Shown here piece after piece: positions 26,950 through 39,864 of a stretch of DNA of 64,000 nt. The notes beneath the pieces were generated by a model, which saw only the letters and a list, made by a program, of their open reading frames with translations, was not told the origin of the DNA and did not search any database. The position numbers and the translations under genes were made by a program. The DNA comes from Leptospira wolffii serovar Khorat str. Khorat-H2 (GTDB lineage: Bacteria > Spirochaetota > Leptospiria > Leptospirales > Leptospiraceae). How positions within the stretch are numbered: position 1 is the stretch's first letter; each line of letters begins with the position of its first letter. Where the stretch lies: assembly GCF_000306115.2 (NCBI RefSeq), contig NZ_AKWX02000020.1:124001-188000 (forward strand). Reading direction: 5' to 3'.

Positions 26950-28407
26950 GTGGAGTATGAAGTAGTAATCGGTTTGGAAGTGCACGCGCAGCTCAACACG
27001 AATTCCAAAGTCTTTTCGGACAGTCCTTCCAAATTCGGAGCCCCACCCAATTCACAAGTTTCCCCGGTATGCCTGGGATTACCGGGTTCCCTACCGGTCC
27101 TGAACGAAGAGGCCTTAAGCAAAGCAATCATGGCCGGACTGGCGTTCGGATCCGATATCACTCTTCATACCAAATTCGATCGAAAGAATTATTTTTATCC
27201 CGACCTTCCCAAAGGATACCAAATCTCACAATTCGATAGACCAATCTGCACGGGCGGCGGGATCTCTTTTACCGTAAAGGGAGAAGACAAACCCAAATTC
27301 GTAAACCTGACTAGGATCCATATAGAAGAAGATGCCGGTAAACTTATCCACTCCGCCGATCCGAATATACCGCAATCCTATGTGGATCTGAATCGGGCCG
27401 GAACCCCGCTCATTGAAATCGTTTCCGAACCGGAGATGAGATCCTCCGACGAGGCTTATCATTACCTGTTGGCTCTGAAATCCGTCCTAAGGTATATTAG
27501 AGTTTCCGATTGTAATATGGAAGAAGGTTCCCTTCGTTGCGACGCCAACGTTTCCATTCGTCCAAAGGGCTCCGATAAGTTCGGGACCAGAGTGGAAATC
27601 AAAAACCTAAACTCCTTTAAAGCGGTAAAAGCCGCCATCGATTACGAAGTCGAGTGGCAAAGGGATATGTATTCCCAAGGCAAAACTTTCCAACAGCAGA
27701 CAAAACTTTGGGATTCCGCCTCTAATATCACGGTAACGATGAGAACCAAAGAGATGAGTCACGATTACAGGTATTTTCCGGACCCGGATCTTCCTTCCGT
27801 TATACTCAGCCAAAAAGACGTGGAGGATATCCGCAAAACCCTTCCGGAACTTCCGGATGCGAGAAGGGATCGCTTCGTGGATAAACTCGGCCTCCCTAAA
27901 TACGATGCGGACGTTCTAACCGCCGAAAGAGAGATTGCCGATTACTTCGAAGACGCTCTCAAAGTTTCCGGAGATGCGAAACGTACTTCCAACTGGGTCA
28001 AGGACGAAGTATTGGGAATCGTAAACAAAGAAAGCATTACGATTTCCGAATTTAAAGTTGGGCCGGAGCGGATCGGGGGATTGGTAAAACTGATCGTAGA
28101 CGGAAAGATTTCCGGCAAGATCGGCAAAACGGTCTTCGAAGAACTTCTTAATAGCGACAAAGATCCGGAGGCGATCGTAACGGAAAAAAATCTGATCGTA
28201 GTACGGGATGACAAGGAAATTGAAAGAATCGTGGACGAGGCGATTGCAGCCAACGAAGATGCGGTCCAAAAATACAAATCCGGTAAAGACAGAGCCTTGG
28301 GTGCGATCGTAGGCTATGTGATGAAAGTCTCCAAAGGAAAGGCGGATCCGAATTTAGTGAACCAAATGCTTTTGGATAAATTGGGACCACTTCCTCCTAA
28401 GGGTTAA
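26950..28407 (+). CDS. gatB: Aspartyl/glutamyl-tRNA(Asn/Gln) amidotransferase subunit B
   Basis: A 485-residue GatB. It activates and amidates misacylated Glu-tRNA(Gln) and/or Asp-tRNA(Asn) with GatA and GatC. The start is GTG at 26950, preceded by an AGAGGAAAGG site, giving [15 protein letters not shown], the canonical start of the family. The signature [19 protein letters not shown] is intact, as are [19 protein letters not shown] and [14 protein letters not shown]. The C-terminal YqeY-like helical domain ends in [12 protein letters not shown]. gatA and gatC are not in the window. The assignment is firm; a hairpin follows the gene. Confidence 0.97.
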   Translation: MEYEVVIGLEVHAQLNTNSKVFSDSPSKFGAPPNSQVSPVCLGLPGSLPVLNEEALSKAIMAGLAFGSDITLHTKFDRKNYFYPDLPKGYQISQFDRPICTGGGISFTVKGEDKPKFVNLTRIHIEEDAGKLIHSADPNIPQSYVDLNRAGTPLIEIVSEPEMRSSDEAYHYLLALKSVLRYIRVSDCNMEEGSLRCDANVSIRPKGSDKFGTRVEIKNLNSFKAVKAAIDYEVEWQRDMYSQGKTFQQQTKLWDSASNITVTMRTKEMSHDYRYFPDPDLPSVILSQKDVEDIRKTLPELPDARRDRFVDKLGLPKYDADVLTAEREIADYFEDALKVSGDAKRTSNWVKDEVLGIVNKESITISEFKVGPERIGGLVKLIVDGKISGKIGKTVFEELLNSDKDPEAIVTEKNLIVVRDDKEIERIVDEAIAANEDAVQKYKSGKDRALGAIVGYVMKVSKGKADPNLVNQMLLDKLGPLPPKG

Positions 28408-28417
28408 GAGGCCTTGA

Positions 28418-28448
28418 CGCATGAATCCTTCTAGAGAGAATTCATGCG
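28418..28448 (+). terminator. Hairpin downstream of gatB
   Basis: Arms CGCATGAA (28418-28425) and TTCATGCG (28441-28448) are perfect, with an inner TTCT/AGAA pairing and one bulge. A U-rich tract does not follow directly, so this is a likely but not classical terminator. The rest of the 28449-28553 gap holds no gene I can support. Confidence 0.45.
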
Positions 28449-28553
28449 CCATTCCGATTCTTAAGGAGACTTTTTATTCAGGAAGGCCGAGGTGGATTAA
28501 GCTTTCCGCCCGAACAAAAAGCAAACACCTATAGACAAACTATTGGACATTTT

Positions 28554-28585
28554 TTTGGACAAAAATAGGCTGTTTTTTGTCCAAA
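28554..28585. promoter_or_regulatory. 12-bp perfect inverted repeat upstream of fic
   Basis: TTTGGACAAAAA (28554-28565) and TTTTTGTCCAAA (28574-28585) are exact inverted copies separated by eight bases, 26 bases before the fic ATG. A further TTGGACA lies at 28543-28549. The position overlaps where a promoter would be, so an autoregulatory operator is likely; an RNA hairpin is the alternative. Confidence 0.55.
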
Positions 28586-28611
28586 CCCTGCCTGCATAAA
28601 GGATTTGATTT

Positions 28612-29769
28612 ATGTCTAATCAGTCTCATATTTCATTTAAGCCCAACTGGACAATCAACCCAGCCACCCTACATGCACTTGGACAATGTGAGGCATTTAT
28701 TCTTACATTATCAGAGACGCCTATTTTTCCAAATTATAGAAGAAAACTCTTAAATGTATCCTTAATCAAAGGTGCGCAGTCCACGACCGCTATAGAGGGG
28801 AACACTCTCTCCGAAGACGAAATCAATCAATTGATGGAAGGAAAGGAACTCTCCCCGAGCAAAGAATATCAGGCGCAAGAAGTCAGAAATATATTAGAAG
28901 CTTTTAATAGCATTCTCACTCAAGTCATCGAAGGGGACACTCATCTTTTATCATCCGAATTAATAAAAGATCTCCATGCGAAAGTTGGAAAGAACTTAGG
29001 AGAAATTTTTAAGGCGATTCCCGGGCAATTCAGAAAAGAAAATGTCGTCGTAGGAAAATACAGACCTCCCGATCACCAGCTAATCGAAACGTTAATGAAG
29101 AATTTCTGCATTTGGATGAAGGAATACTTCCACTTTGAAAAAGGCCAAAGTTTTGCAGAAATCGTTATTCAATCGATAGTCTCTCACGTTTATATAGCAT
29201 GGATTCACCCTTTTAGCGACGGAAACGGCAGAACTGCTCGACTATTAGAATTTTATATCCTATTAAGGGCCGGAAATCCGGATTTTGCATCGCATATTCT
29301 ATCTAATTTTTATAATGAAACAAGGCCGGAGTATTACGCCCATTTGGATAAATCTACGAAAACCGGCGACCTATCCGAGTTTATCGCTTACGCAGTAAAA
29401 GGTTATCTGGATGGTCTCAAAAAAGTCGTGTCAATGATCAATAAGTCTCAGGTCGAAGTCTTCTGGCGCGGATACATTCACGATACGTTTAATAATGAAA
29501 CTTTAACGGCAAAAAACGAAAACGTAAACAAAAGAAGAAGAAATTTGGTGTTATCTATGCCCTATGATAGTCCCGTTTCCAAACAGGAAATAACCCTGCT
29601 ATCGAGAGATCTTGCTTTAATTTATCGAGAACTATCCGATAAAACCATAGATCGGGACATTGAAGAGCTATTAAGATTACAATTGATTACCGAAGTAAGT
29701 CCGAACAAATTCCAGATCAACCAAGATATACTAAAAAAAGCTCTCCCAAGAAAAGCTCGAAAAAAATAA
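28612..29769 (+). CDS. Fic-domain AMP-transferase-like protein (class II, N-terminal inhibitory motif)
   Basis: A 385-residue Fic protein. The catalytic motif HPFSDGNGRTAR is intact (His199), so it should transfer AMP or a related group from a nucleotide to a protein hydroxyl. An inhibitory helix motif, TTAIEGN (Thr58-Gly63), lies in the N-terminal region, typical of class II Fic proteins that self-inhibit. The C-terminal 100 residues contain a winged-helix-like part (SKQEITLLSRDLALIYRELSD). ATG 28612 has AAAGGA eight bases upstream. The base composition is visibly more AT-rich than the neighbours, and strong regulatory and terminator signals flank it, suggesting an acquired single-gene cassette. 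The target is unknown. Confidence 0.92.
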   Translation: MSNQSHISFKPNWTINPATLHALGQCEAFILTLSETPIFPNYRRKLLNVSLIKGAQSTTAIEGNTLSEDEINQLMEGKELSPSKEYQAQEVRNILEAFNSILTQVIEGDTHLLSSELIKDLHAKVGKNLGEIFKAIPGQFRKENVVVGKYRPPDHQLIETLMKNFCIWMKEYFHFEKGQSFAEIVIQSIVSHVYIAWIHPFSDGNGRTARLLEFYILLRAGNPDFASHILSNFYNETRPEYYAHLDKSTKTGDLSEFIAYAVKGYLDGLKKVVSMINKSQVEVFWRGYIHDTFNNETLTAKNENVNKRRRNLVLSMPYDSPVSKQEITLLSRDLALIYRELSDKTIDRDIEELLRLQLITEVSPNKFQINQDILKKALPRKARKK

Positions 29770-29774
29770 CGATT

Positions 29775-29800
29775 TCCGGAGCCGCACTCCGGGTTTTTTA
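29775..29800 (+). terminator. Rho-independent terminator after fic
   Basis: CCGGAG (29775-29780) and CTCCGG (29786-29791) form a stem with a five-base loop, followed by TTTTTTATTT. It starts a few bases after the fic stop and is a classical intrinsic terminator. Confidence 0.85.
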
Positions 29801-29817
29801 TTTCAGAGTCAACGGCG

Positions 29818-30288
29818 CTATTTTTCCTTCGGTGCGGTCCAGTAATAGTGCAGGAAATCGTCGCTGAACTTAAAACCGAAAGTCTCGTACAATTTACGCG
29901 CGTGTCGGTTATCGGGATGAGTTTCTAAACCCATGCCTTTTCCTCCCGACTTTCTCACCGTATTTGCGGCTTCTTCCAACAATTTACGTGCAATCCCTTT
30001 CTTACGTTCCGCTTCTTTCACATAGAGATCGTTCAAAATGAAATCCCTTTTCATGGAAAGAGAGGAAAACGTAGGATAAAGTTGCAGAAACCCCAACAGA
30101 GAACGGGAGTCGTCGGCCACTAGTAGGATCGAATCCTTGTGTAAAAGTCTGTCTTCCAAAAACTTTTTTGCACCTGTTTCGTCGGATTTCAATTCGTAGA
30201 ATCTACGATATGCATCGAATAATTCGGTAAGTTCTTCCAAGTCCGAACGACTTGCCACTCTGATCGATATGCTTTCTCGTTTAGTCAT
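29818..30288 (-). CDS. GNAT-family N-acetyltransferase
   Basis: A 156-residue GNAT-fold acetyltransferase. The acetyl-CoA pyrophosphate loop is seen as RKKGIARKLLEEAA, preceded by the strand RDFILNDLYVKEAE, and the C-terminal motif NRHARKLYETFGFKF is typical. It could acetylate a small amine or a protein N terminus; the substrate cannot be told. The gene is oriented against fic, which ends with its own terminator, and is not in an obvious operon. Confidence 0.88.
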   Translation of the reverse strand: MTKRESISIRVASRSDLEELTELFDAYRRFYELKSDETGAKKFLEDRLLHKDSILLVADDSRSLLGFLQLYPTFSSLSMKRDFILNDLYVKEAERKKGIARKLLEEAANTVRKSGGKGMGLETHPDNRHARKLYETFGFKFSDDFLHYYWTAPKEK

Positions 30289-30358
30289 AAGTGCGCTTTA
30301 TTCCAAGACAAGAGACTCCATGCGTATGACGACGTCCAATCTCTTTTTAGCGAATCGA

Positions 30359-31108
30359 CTAAAAACAATTCGGAGACATTAAAGTCCGAGAGCCGAGATT
30401 GTCCGTCCAGGACTTGGGATATAGGATAAAAAACTCCTTATCCGTCCCCGGATTCACAATCCAAGGATCTCTCTCATTCCAAAACTCCAATCGAGTCGTA
30501 AAAATCGGGTTCGATAAAACTTTTGCCATATCCGTTTCTCCGGATTGAGATAAATCCAAGGCCGTTCCTATATGTCGAACTCCCTCGCAATTTCCTTCTT
30601 TTGCGCAGGCGGCAATCGCACCTACGATAAAAACGGTGGTCAATGTCGCGACACCTACATTATAAAAATTCTTCAAATTCCCTTTCCAATTCAGGCAAGA
30701 GAGATCTTTCGGATAATCACCCCACGGAAGCGGTCGAAAGGGCTCCCCTTCATGTTCGAATTCCAAGTCGGCCAAGCGCAGGACTTCACGATTCACGGTC
30801 TTATTCTTCACTCTTACAAAAACCAAATAATACCGAGAAGACAGTCGAACTAACATCGCACGATCGTCTTGGATTACAAAATTAGAAAGTAGAGCATCGA
30901 CCCAATCGGCCTCCGGATCCAATACTTCCACAAAAATCTCAGCCTTCTTGCCTCGTATCGGATCCAGTTTCTTTTGGAGTACGACTCGGGTAGATAATTC
31001 CGAAGCGGCTTTACTTACCGAAAGGTTACGTTCACTCCGATCCGCTGTTACACAACCAGCCATTAAAGAAAGTGATAATACTAAGTATGGAAACCGAAAT
31101 TTTCTCAT
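30359..31108 (-). CDS. Putative lipoprotein of unknown function
   Basis: A 249-residue lipoprotein: basic start, hydrophobic core YLVLSLSLMA and lipobox LMAGC (Cys19). The mature part is mixed alpha/beta with a hydrophobic segment in the middle (VGVATLTTVFIVGAIAACA) that may be a second membrane contact or a buried hairpin, and several cysteines (CLNWKG, CAKEGNCEG, SPNCF). I recognise no family. The C terminus, FFILYPKSWTDNLGSRTLM, is intact. The gene is monocistronic and divergent from dnaE. The location is inferred to be the periplasmic side of a membrane. Confidence 0.8.
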   Translation of the reverse strand: MRKFRFPYLVLSLSLMAGCVTADRSERNLSVSKAASELSTRVVLQKKLDPIRGKKAEIFVEVLDPEADWVDALLSNFVIQDDRAMLVRLSSRYYLVFVRVKNKTVNREVLRLADLEFEHEGEPFRPLPWGDYPKDLSCLNWKGNLKNFYNVGVATLTTVFIVGAIAACAKEGNCEGVRHIGTALDLSQSGETDMAKVLSNPIFTTRLEFWNERDPWIVNPGTDKEFFILYPKSWTDNLGSRTLMSPNCF

Positions 31109-31367
31109 GTCTTCTTGTATCGCCGGTCAATGCGAATTCAATAAATTTCTAACTTTGAATTCGAGCCATTCTTCTCCTCGTTTTGCTGCCCCCTTACCCG
31201 CCAAAATACCGGGAACTCTCCAGTTTCTCTATTTTTCGTTTTTTTGGAAAAAAATACCCCGAGGACTTCCTACGGAAAAATCCTGGCATTTCGACACTTG
31301 TTTCCAGACTAAGATTATGAGAATATCGGCTGTCTGGACTTGACGGGGTTTGGACCGAAATTCTATT

Positions 31368-34897
<3,530 letters not shown>

Positions 34898-34901
<4 letters not shown>

Positions 34902-35962
34902 CGGTTCAACAAACCGAATGTGGCTAGAATTCTTCCTCGGCCGCTCTTCTCCATACTCAAATCTCCCCCGTGTTGACGTAATAACGATCTAGAGAAATGA
35001 CTCCATTCTCCTTCCGTTAGATTGGTTCCTTCCACTTGCAATTGAAAAGTGCTTAAACTGGGATTTCTAAAGCTGATTCGAACGTCCTCGATATGAGTCG
35101 TTACGGAATCGGAAACGGTCGCGATGATTTCGCCTAAAATCAATAGCAGAAGGTTCGCATCCTTTACATCCAACAAGAAATGTTTTCCGATCGGATCCAA
35201 AGCGGGTAAAGCCTTATACTTGGAAACGATCCGATTCAGATAATTCTCGATCACGTCTCCCACTGGAATGCGCTTCACATCTTGCGAGTTTTGAGCGATC
35301 GCATGAACGGAAGCCAGAGCCAACACTCTTCTTTCCAAAGTTTGGAGAGCGATACGAGTCTCCAAGGATTCGTTTGATTCCTTTAAAAGGGAAACCATAT
35401 CCAATACTACTTGCAGATTGTTTCGGACCCGATGTGTCAGCTCTTTTAGGAGTACGTCCTTGTCCGAAAGCAATTTATCCAGATTCGCTCCGATGGAAAC
35501 GATAAACAAGGTCATGACACCCAAAGACGCGATCGAATCTACCAGGATCTCGGAACGTTCCGGCGCGCTAGTGGAAAAGATCCGTCCGAGTATGAGACCC
35601 AAGCAGAACAGAAAGGCAAAAAACGTCATCTGCCGATTGAAGAAGTAGAGATGAAAAAGTAGGAAAACCGGATACCAGATGAGTGCATTCTTAAATCCGG
35701 CCCCGTAAAAAGTACCGAACCCGATCGCTAAAGAAAAACAGACGGAGCAGAGATAGACCGAAATCTTATACTTGCCCCTCCAGATCAGAAATGCGGAGAG
35801 AATGGAAGCTAGTCCTGCAATCGTATAACCGGGGCGAAACGTATGGTTCCCGGCAAGATGCTCGAAGCCGATGACTCCGAAGCATAAGAGGCCGGTAATT
35901 ACGGAGACAAAAAACAACTGTATGCTTCGATTTAGATCCTGTGTTTCCGTAACTTCGAACAT
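34898..35962 (-). CDS. Membrane-bound HisKA_2-type sensor-like protein
   Basis: A 354-residue protein with about six hydrophobic helices in the first 165 residues ([60 protein letters not shown] and so on). It then has a phosphoacceptor-like segment [21 protein letters not shown] near residue 175, the HisKA_2/HWE type, and [16 protein letters not shown] HATPase-like part follows but looks reduced: the N box and the glycine boxes are not clearly preserved, though [10 protein letters not shown] and [11 protein letters not shown] are reminiscent. It is likely a sensor of some kind; kinase activity is uncertain. The stop overlaps dnaE's stop region by four bases, convergently. Confidence 0.75.
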
Positions 35963-36053
35963 GGTTTCTTGCCGCGATTCAATCCTAGAATTTCCGTATT
36001 ATGAGACGAAATTTTAAGAAAAGGAATAGCATTATTCTTCATTTTCCGAGTTG

Positions 36054-36085
36054 GATCCGCTAGTTGGAAGCCGAACCAACGGATC
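36054..36085. repeat. Imperfect inverted repeat in the gap between the SPFH and sensor genes
   Basis: GATCCG and CGGATC (36054-36059, 36080-36085) pair with an inner TTGG/CCAA and a CTAG bulge, in the gap 35963-36140. No T-tract follows on either strand. Its function is unclear; no gene is visible in this gap. Confidence 0.35.
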
Positions 36086-36140
36086 TCTATAAAAACGGGG
36101 AGCTTGCGAATTCTCTCTTCCCGAGAGACATCTTTTAAGT

Positions 36141-36941
36141 TTACTTAATCTGGAATAATGTATTGGCTCCGGAACCCATATACGTGTCCGGATATTTACC
36201 GTCCCATTTCTTAATTCTTTCCATTTCCACCATTAAAGGGGTCAATTGTTGGCTTTTCAGTCTAAGCGCTTCGGCTTCCGCTCTGGCTTCGGCGACTTTT
36301 TGTTCGGCTTCCACCTTAACCCGTTCCAATTCGTTTTTAGCCCTAAGAGCGTCTTGCTCCGCCTTTTGTTTCAACTCGATGGAATCGGAAAACGTTTTAG
36401 AAAATTCGAAATCCTTCATGGATACCTCGTCGATCTGTATGTAGAATTTAGTAAGCTTGCCTCGTAACGAATCCTGGATATGAGTGGCCACCTCGTCCCT
36501 TTTGGTCACAAGTTCGGAAGCGGTAAACTGAGCCGTGACATGCTTCATCGTTTCCAGGATAGCAGGACCCACGATCGTATCCTCGTAAGACAATCCTATC
36601 TCTTGGTATAATTTGTTCACACTACCGGGAATCAAATGGTAGGTGAGAGTGATCTTGGTATGAATCTCCTGAAGATCCTTGGAAGGAGCCGAAGAGTTTA
36701 CATCGGTCTTTTGGACGCGCACGTCTATTTGATGCACGGATTGGGTAAACGGAATGATAATATTCACTCCTTCTCCTAAAACTCTCTCGGATACCGCACC
36801 TAAGGTCGTAACTACTCCCCTATGTCCGGATCGGATACAAGCGAAAGGATTTGCGGAAAGCAGTATCAATACCAAGACTCCGCCGATTGCGATTTTCTTC
36901 CAATTTAGTTCCGGAAGTTTTGATAGAAACGAATCGTTCAT
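36141..36941 (-). CDS. SPFH/prohibitin-family membrane protein
   Basis: A 266-residue SPFH-domain protein. The start is ATG 36941, set by GGAGATAAG six bases upstream; the overlapping ATG at 36953 is less well placed. One N-terminal helix (IAIGGVLVLILLSANPF), then GHRGVVTTLGAVSERVLGEG and IPFTQSVHQIDVRVQKTDV, are prohibitin hallmarks. A charged helical region (QKAEQDALRAKNELERVKVE) and a short C-terminal part follow. Such proteins form large membrane rings that organise lipid domains and protect partners such as FtsH; no FtsH or NfeD gene is adjacent. It lies downstream of the M23 peptidase gene on the same strand, separated by about 210 bases. Confidence 0.9.
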   Translation of the reverse strand: MNDSFLSKLPELNWKKIAIGGVLVLILLSANPFACIRSGHRGVVTTLGAVSERVLGEGVNIIIPFTQSVHQIDVRVQKTDVNSSAPSKDLQEIHTKITLTYHLIPGSVNKLYQEIGLSYEDTIVGPAILETMKHVTAQFTASELVTKRDEVATHIQDSLRGKLTKFYIQIDEVSMKDFEFSKTFSDSIELKQKAEQDALRAKNELERVKVEAEQKVAEARAEAEALRLKSQQLTPLMVEMERIKKWDGKYPDTYMGSGANTLFQIK

Positions 36942-37154
36942 TCTTATCTCCATTGCTTTTTTTAAAATGCTGTCGCCAAAACCCTGATTCGATTATTCGT
37001 TTGGAAATTATTTTCCGACAGAATTCGTTCGTAATTCCGGGGAATCGATTGTCATCCCTATAATGTATTCTCAAAAGGAAAAACGATTCGAATCTTAGGT
37101 TAAGATCGCGACCGACTGCAATATGTATCTTCGGGAGAAGTTTTTAAGACAAAA

Positions 37155-38063
37155 TTAACGGATGCGATTCACGTAAAAAGTGAAGGTTTTTTCGGAGAGA
37201 TTCTGCCTAAAATCCCAGGCCAAAACTTTGATCGAATTCTCCCCGTTACGGAAATCTAAATGACCGATTAAATACTGGTCCTTATAATATAGATCCGTAA
37301 AAGGAAATCCTTCCGGGTTCTTCCATTCCCCTTTCTCGTAATGCAAATCGGAGAAACTCGCCTTTTTCAGAAGCTGGCCGTTTAGGCTAACTTGGATTTG
37401 GGCGACACCTCTTCTTTGACCGGACTTCTTGCCTGCATCTTGGATTCCGACGGTAACAGGAAAAGCACGGGAGATATTGATGTTATCCCCGTCGTTGATC
37501 TGACTGTATTTATTCTCATCTTGGTGGATTAGTAGATTTCCGATTACGGGAGGCGTTAAATCCTCTACAGGCATGAGGACTTTCATCGGATCCTCTATGA
37601 TCTTGCCGAAGTCCTTTAGCAAAACGAAATGTAAATGCGCTCCGCTGGAATGGCCGGTATTTCCCGTATAGGCGATTTTCTCACCGGCGGAAACAAGACG
37701 CTCGTCTAAAAGGCCGGGTAACCTAGTATCTTTTAAATGGTAATAAGAGGAATATATTCCGTTTCCGTGGTCCAACCATACGGAATTTCCGGTGCCGAAC
37801 TCCTCTCCGAAAGGGTCATCTTCACCAAACCGCGAATAAAGGATCTTTCCCTCCGCCATGGCCAAAACCGGTTCTCCGACCGAAGCGATATCCATACCGT
37901 TATGAAAATGATCCCCTCGCGACTCTCCGAATACGGAAGTGACTTTATTTTCGATTCCTTCCGTTTTCACAGGGAAAAGAAAATTTATTACTTTATCGTT
38001 TTGCGCAAAGGTGCTTAGATGGAACGCGGCCAAAAGAATTACGAGGGGTATAATACGTCTCAT
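37155..38063 (-). CDS. Exported M23-family (LytM) metallopeptidase
   Basis: About 302 residues from ATG 38063, where a signal peptide ([18 protein letters not shown]) begins; the longer frame to 38168 is rejected since it has no signal. The LytM zinc motifs HNGMD and HLHF with the intervening [19 protein letters not shown] are intact, so it should cut peptidoglycan cross-links in the periplasm. The catalytic domain is N-terminal here, followed by a beta-rich C-terminal domain of about 120 residues. The gene is divergent from the sigma factor gene by 34 bases, so both may share a regulatory region. It is an active-looking lysostaphin-like endopeptidase or an amidase activator. Confidence 0.9.
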   Translation of the reverse strand: MRRIIPLVILLAAFHLSTFAQNDKVINFLFPVKTEGIENKVTSVFGESRGDHFHNGMDIASVGEPVLAMAEGKILYSRFGEDDPFGEEFGTGNSVWLDHGNGIYSSYYHLKDTRLPGLLDERLVSAGEKIAYTGNTGHSSGAHLHFVLLKDFGKIIEDPMKVLMPVEDLTPPVIGNLLIHQDENKYSQINDGDNINISRAFPVTVGIQDAGKKSGQRRGVAQIQVSLNGQLLKKASFSDLHYEKGEWKNPEGFPFTDLYYKDQYLIGHLDFRNGENSIKVLAWDFRQNLSEKTFTFYVNRIR

Positions 38064-38097
38064 TTCGTTTGGCCTTTGGTGCAAGGTTACATAAAGA

Positions 38098-39003
38098 ATG
38101 AATTTGTCAAAGGATAAAACCCTCGATCTGGTCACCCGTTGCGGAGAAGGAGACGAGGCCGCTCTCAAGTTATTCTTCGAGTCCTATTCCGAGGACATTT
38201 ATAACTTCCCGATGAAGATTTTTCATTTGAGCGAAGACGATGCGGGAGATTTCTTTCTCTACGCTTTTGAACGACTGAAAACAGGTGCAAGATTCTCCAG
38301 TTTCAAAGGTAAATCCAGTTTTAGAACGTGGTTCTATTCCGTTTTGCGGAATATGCTTATAGACTGGCAGAGGACCAAGCGGGAACTTAAGATCACCAAT
38401 CTTGGAAAGATAAATAAGGAAGGGAAGGAATACGCGACGATCGAGGACGAACCCGATCTAAGACCCGAATTGGTCGAAGAAGCCCAAGAACTCACCAAAT
38501 TATTCCACCAGGTCCTAGGCGAAATCGGGATCGAAAAAAGAGTCATTTTCAAACTTTCTTATATTTACTACCTCAATCTAGACGAGGAAGAGATTTCGTT
38601 CCTCATGGAGAAGACCAATCTCCCGGAAGCGGAACTGAAAAAGAAAATTTTGTCCGTTCGTTCCGAACTCTCCAAAAGAGAGGAGGAAAATATCAGAATG
38701 GAAGACAAAATTACGTCTCTATATCTGAACATCCTGGAATTAAAGGAAAAGCAGAATGCGACGGTCAAAAAGGCCCCTATTCTCCCTCAAGAGATAGACA
38801 AGACCTCCCAAGCCCTCAAAAAGAAATACGAACAAAGAAAGAAGCTTCTAGAAAAGCGCAAAAAAGGACATTTCTTAGCTCGGACCCCCTACCGAGAGGT
38901 GGCCGATTTACTGGGAATCACGGAAGGAAATGTCAGCGTCACTTTGCTACGGCTGATCGAAAAAATACAAAAAAAACTCAAATTTTCGGAATTGTCCGAG
39001 TAG
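38098..39003 (+). CDS. Sigma-70-family factor with an inserted helical linker
   Basis: A 301-residue sigma factor, much longer than a typical ECF sigma (about 190). Region 2 is in residues 1-100 ([47 protein letters not shown]), including the -10 recognition part. Region 4 is at the C terminus ([27 protein letters not shown]). Between them lie about 150 residues with coiled-coil-like Lys/Glu-rich helices ([36 protein letters not shown]) where an ECF sigma has only a short linker. It heads a plus-strand cluster with an unknown protein and a CHAT protease. I infer it is controlled by one of these partners. Confidence 0.83.
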   Translation: MNLSKDKTLDLVTRCGEGDEAALKLFFESYSEDIYNFPMKIFHLSEDDAGDFFLYAFERLKTGARFSSFKGKSSFRTWFYSVLRNMLIDWQRTKRELKITNLGKINKEGKEYATIEDEPDLRPELVEEAQELTKLFHQVLGEIGIEKRVIFKLSYIYYLNLDEEEISFLMEKTNLPEAELKKKILSVRSELSKREEENIRMEDKITSLYLNILELKEKQNATVKKAPILPQEIDKTSQALKKKYEQRKKLLEKRKKGHFLARTPYREVADLLGITEGNVSVTLLRLIEKIQKKLKFSELSE

Positions 39004-39042
39004 AAACTATCGTCATACACCATATTGGAGCGTCGTACGCAA

Positions 39043-39786
39043 ATGGAATCCAACCGCGAGCAAGACTCATTACCGGAAAACCTTCTTTCCCTATTCGAAG
39101 GCAAAGAAGAGCTGATGTCCGGTTTAGACAAAAATAGTAAACTGCAGAATGAACTTATTCAGATGGAGGAGGCTCTCCAGGCAGGCTTGAAGGCCGCAGG
39201 AGAAACCTATTTCGAATCCGCTTCCCGTAAGCACGTTTATAACGCCTTCCAGGAAGAACTAGACTTAGGAAAAGCCGAGCTGAACGAAGGATGGCAGGTA
39301 AAACCTTTCCCGGAATATCTGAAAAGATATGTGGAAATGGAATTAGCCCATAAGGCACAAGGTAAAGAATCGATCGTAGTAAAACTAGGAAAATCGGGAG
39401 CCCAGCTCTTCGATAGCCTAGTGGAAACTCTTCAAATCAATACTCGTGTGGATTACGCTCCTGCAATGCGTTCCGCGGTAGCAAAGGCGCCATCTGCATC
39501 CGAGTTCATCGTTTTCGAAGAGAAAGTAGACAAAGATTGCAAGTTCACCTACCAAGTCATTCAAGAAACCGACGAGACTGCTTACTTAAGTGTTAAGATT
39601 GAATGCCCTAGACCGGAAGATTTCCAAAGGGTGAATCTTTCCAAAGACGGTAGGTTTATTCTTTCCAATCAATTCAACTCCGAAGGGATCACGAATTTCT
39701 CCGGATTGAGAGAAGGAAAGTACACGGTAGAGTTCCAGGGAAAAGACTTGTCGAAATCCATCGATCTCTTTATCCTTCTGGATTAG
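39043..39786 (+). CDS. Unknown protein between sigma factor and CHAT protease; candidate sigma-controlling substrate
   Basis: About 247 residues from ATG 39043 (a TTG at 39025 would add six). The N-terminal 90 residues are helical and acidic ([37 protein letters not shown]). The middle resembles a helical linker (KQYVEME-type), and the C-terminal 100 residues look like an Ig/FN3-like beta-sandwich ([34 protein letters not shown]). There is no signal peptide or membrane helix. By its position between the sigma factor and a protease it could be an anti-sigma or a bridging substrate that the CHAT protease cuts. That is inference; no family name is recognised. Confidence 0.75.
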   Translation: MESNREQDSLPENLLSLFEGKEELMSGLDKNSKLQNELIQMEEALQAGLKAAGETYFESASRKHVYNAFQEELDLGKAELNEGWQVKPFPEYLKRYVEMELAHKAQGKESIVVKLGKSGAQLFDSLVETLQINTRVDYAPAMRSAVAKAPSASEFIVFEEKVDKDCKFTYQVIQETDETAYLSVKIECPRPEDFQRVNLSKDGRFILSNQFNSEGITNFSGLREGKYTVEFQGKDLSKSIDLFILLD

Positions 39787-39864
39787 AAGCGTTCGCGATA
39801 GCTCCTCCTTTCGGTCCTTATGTCCCGATTGGAGGATAAAATTCCACGCTGACTTCTCACTCCA

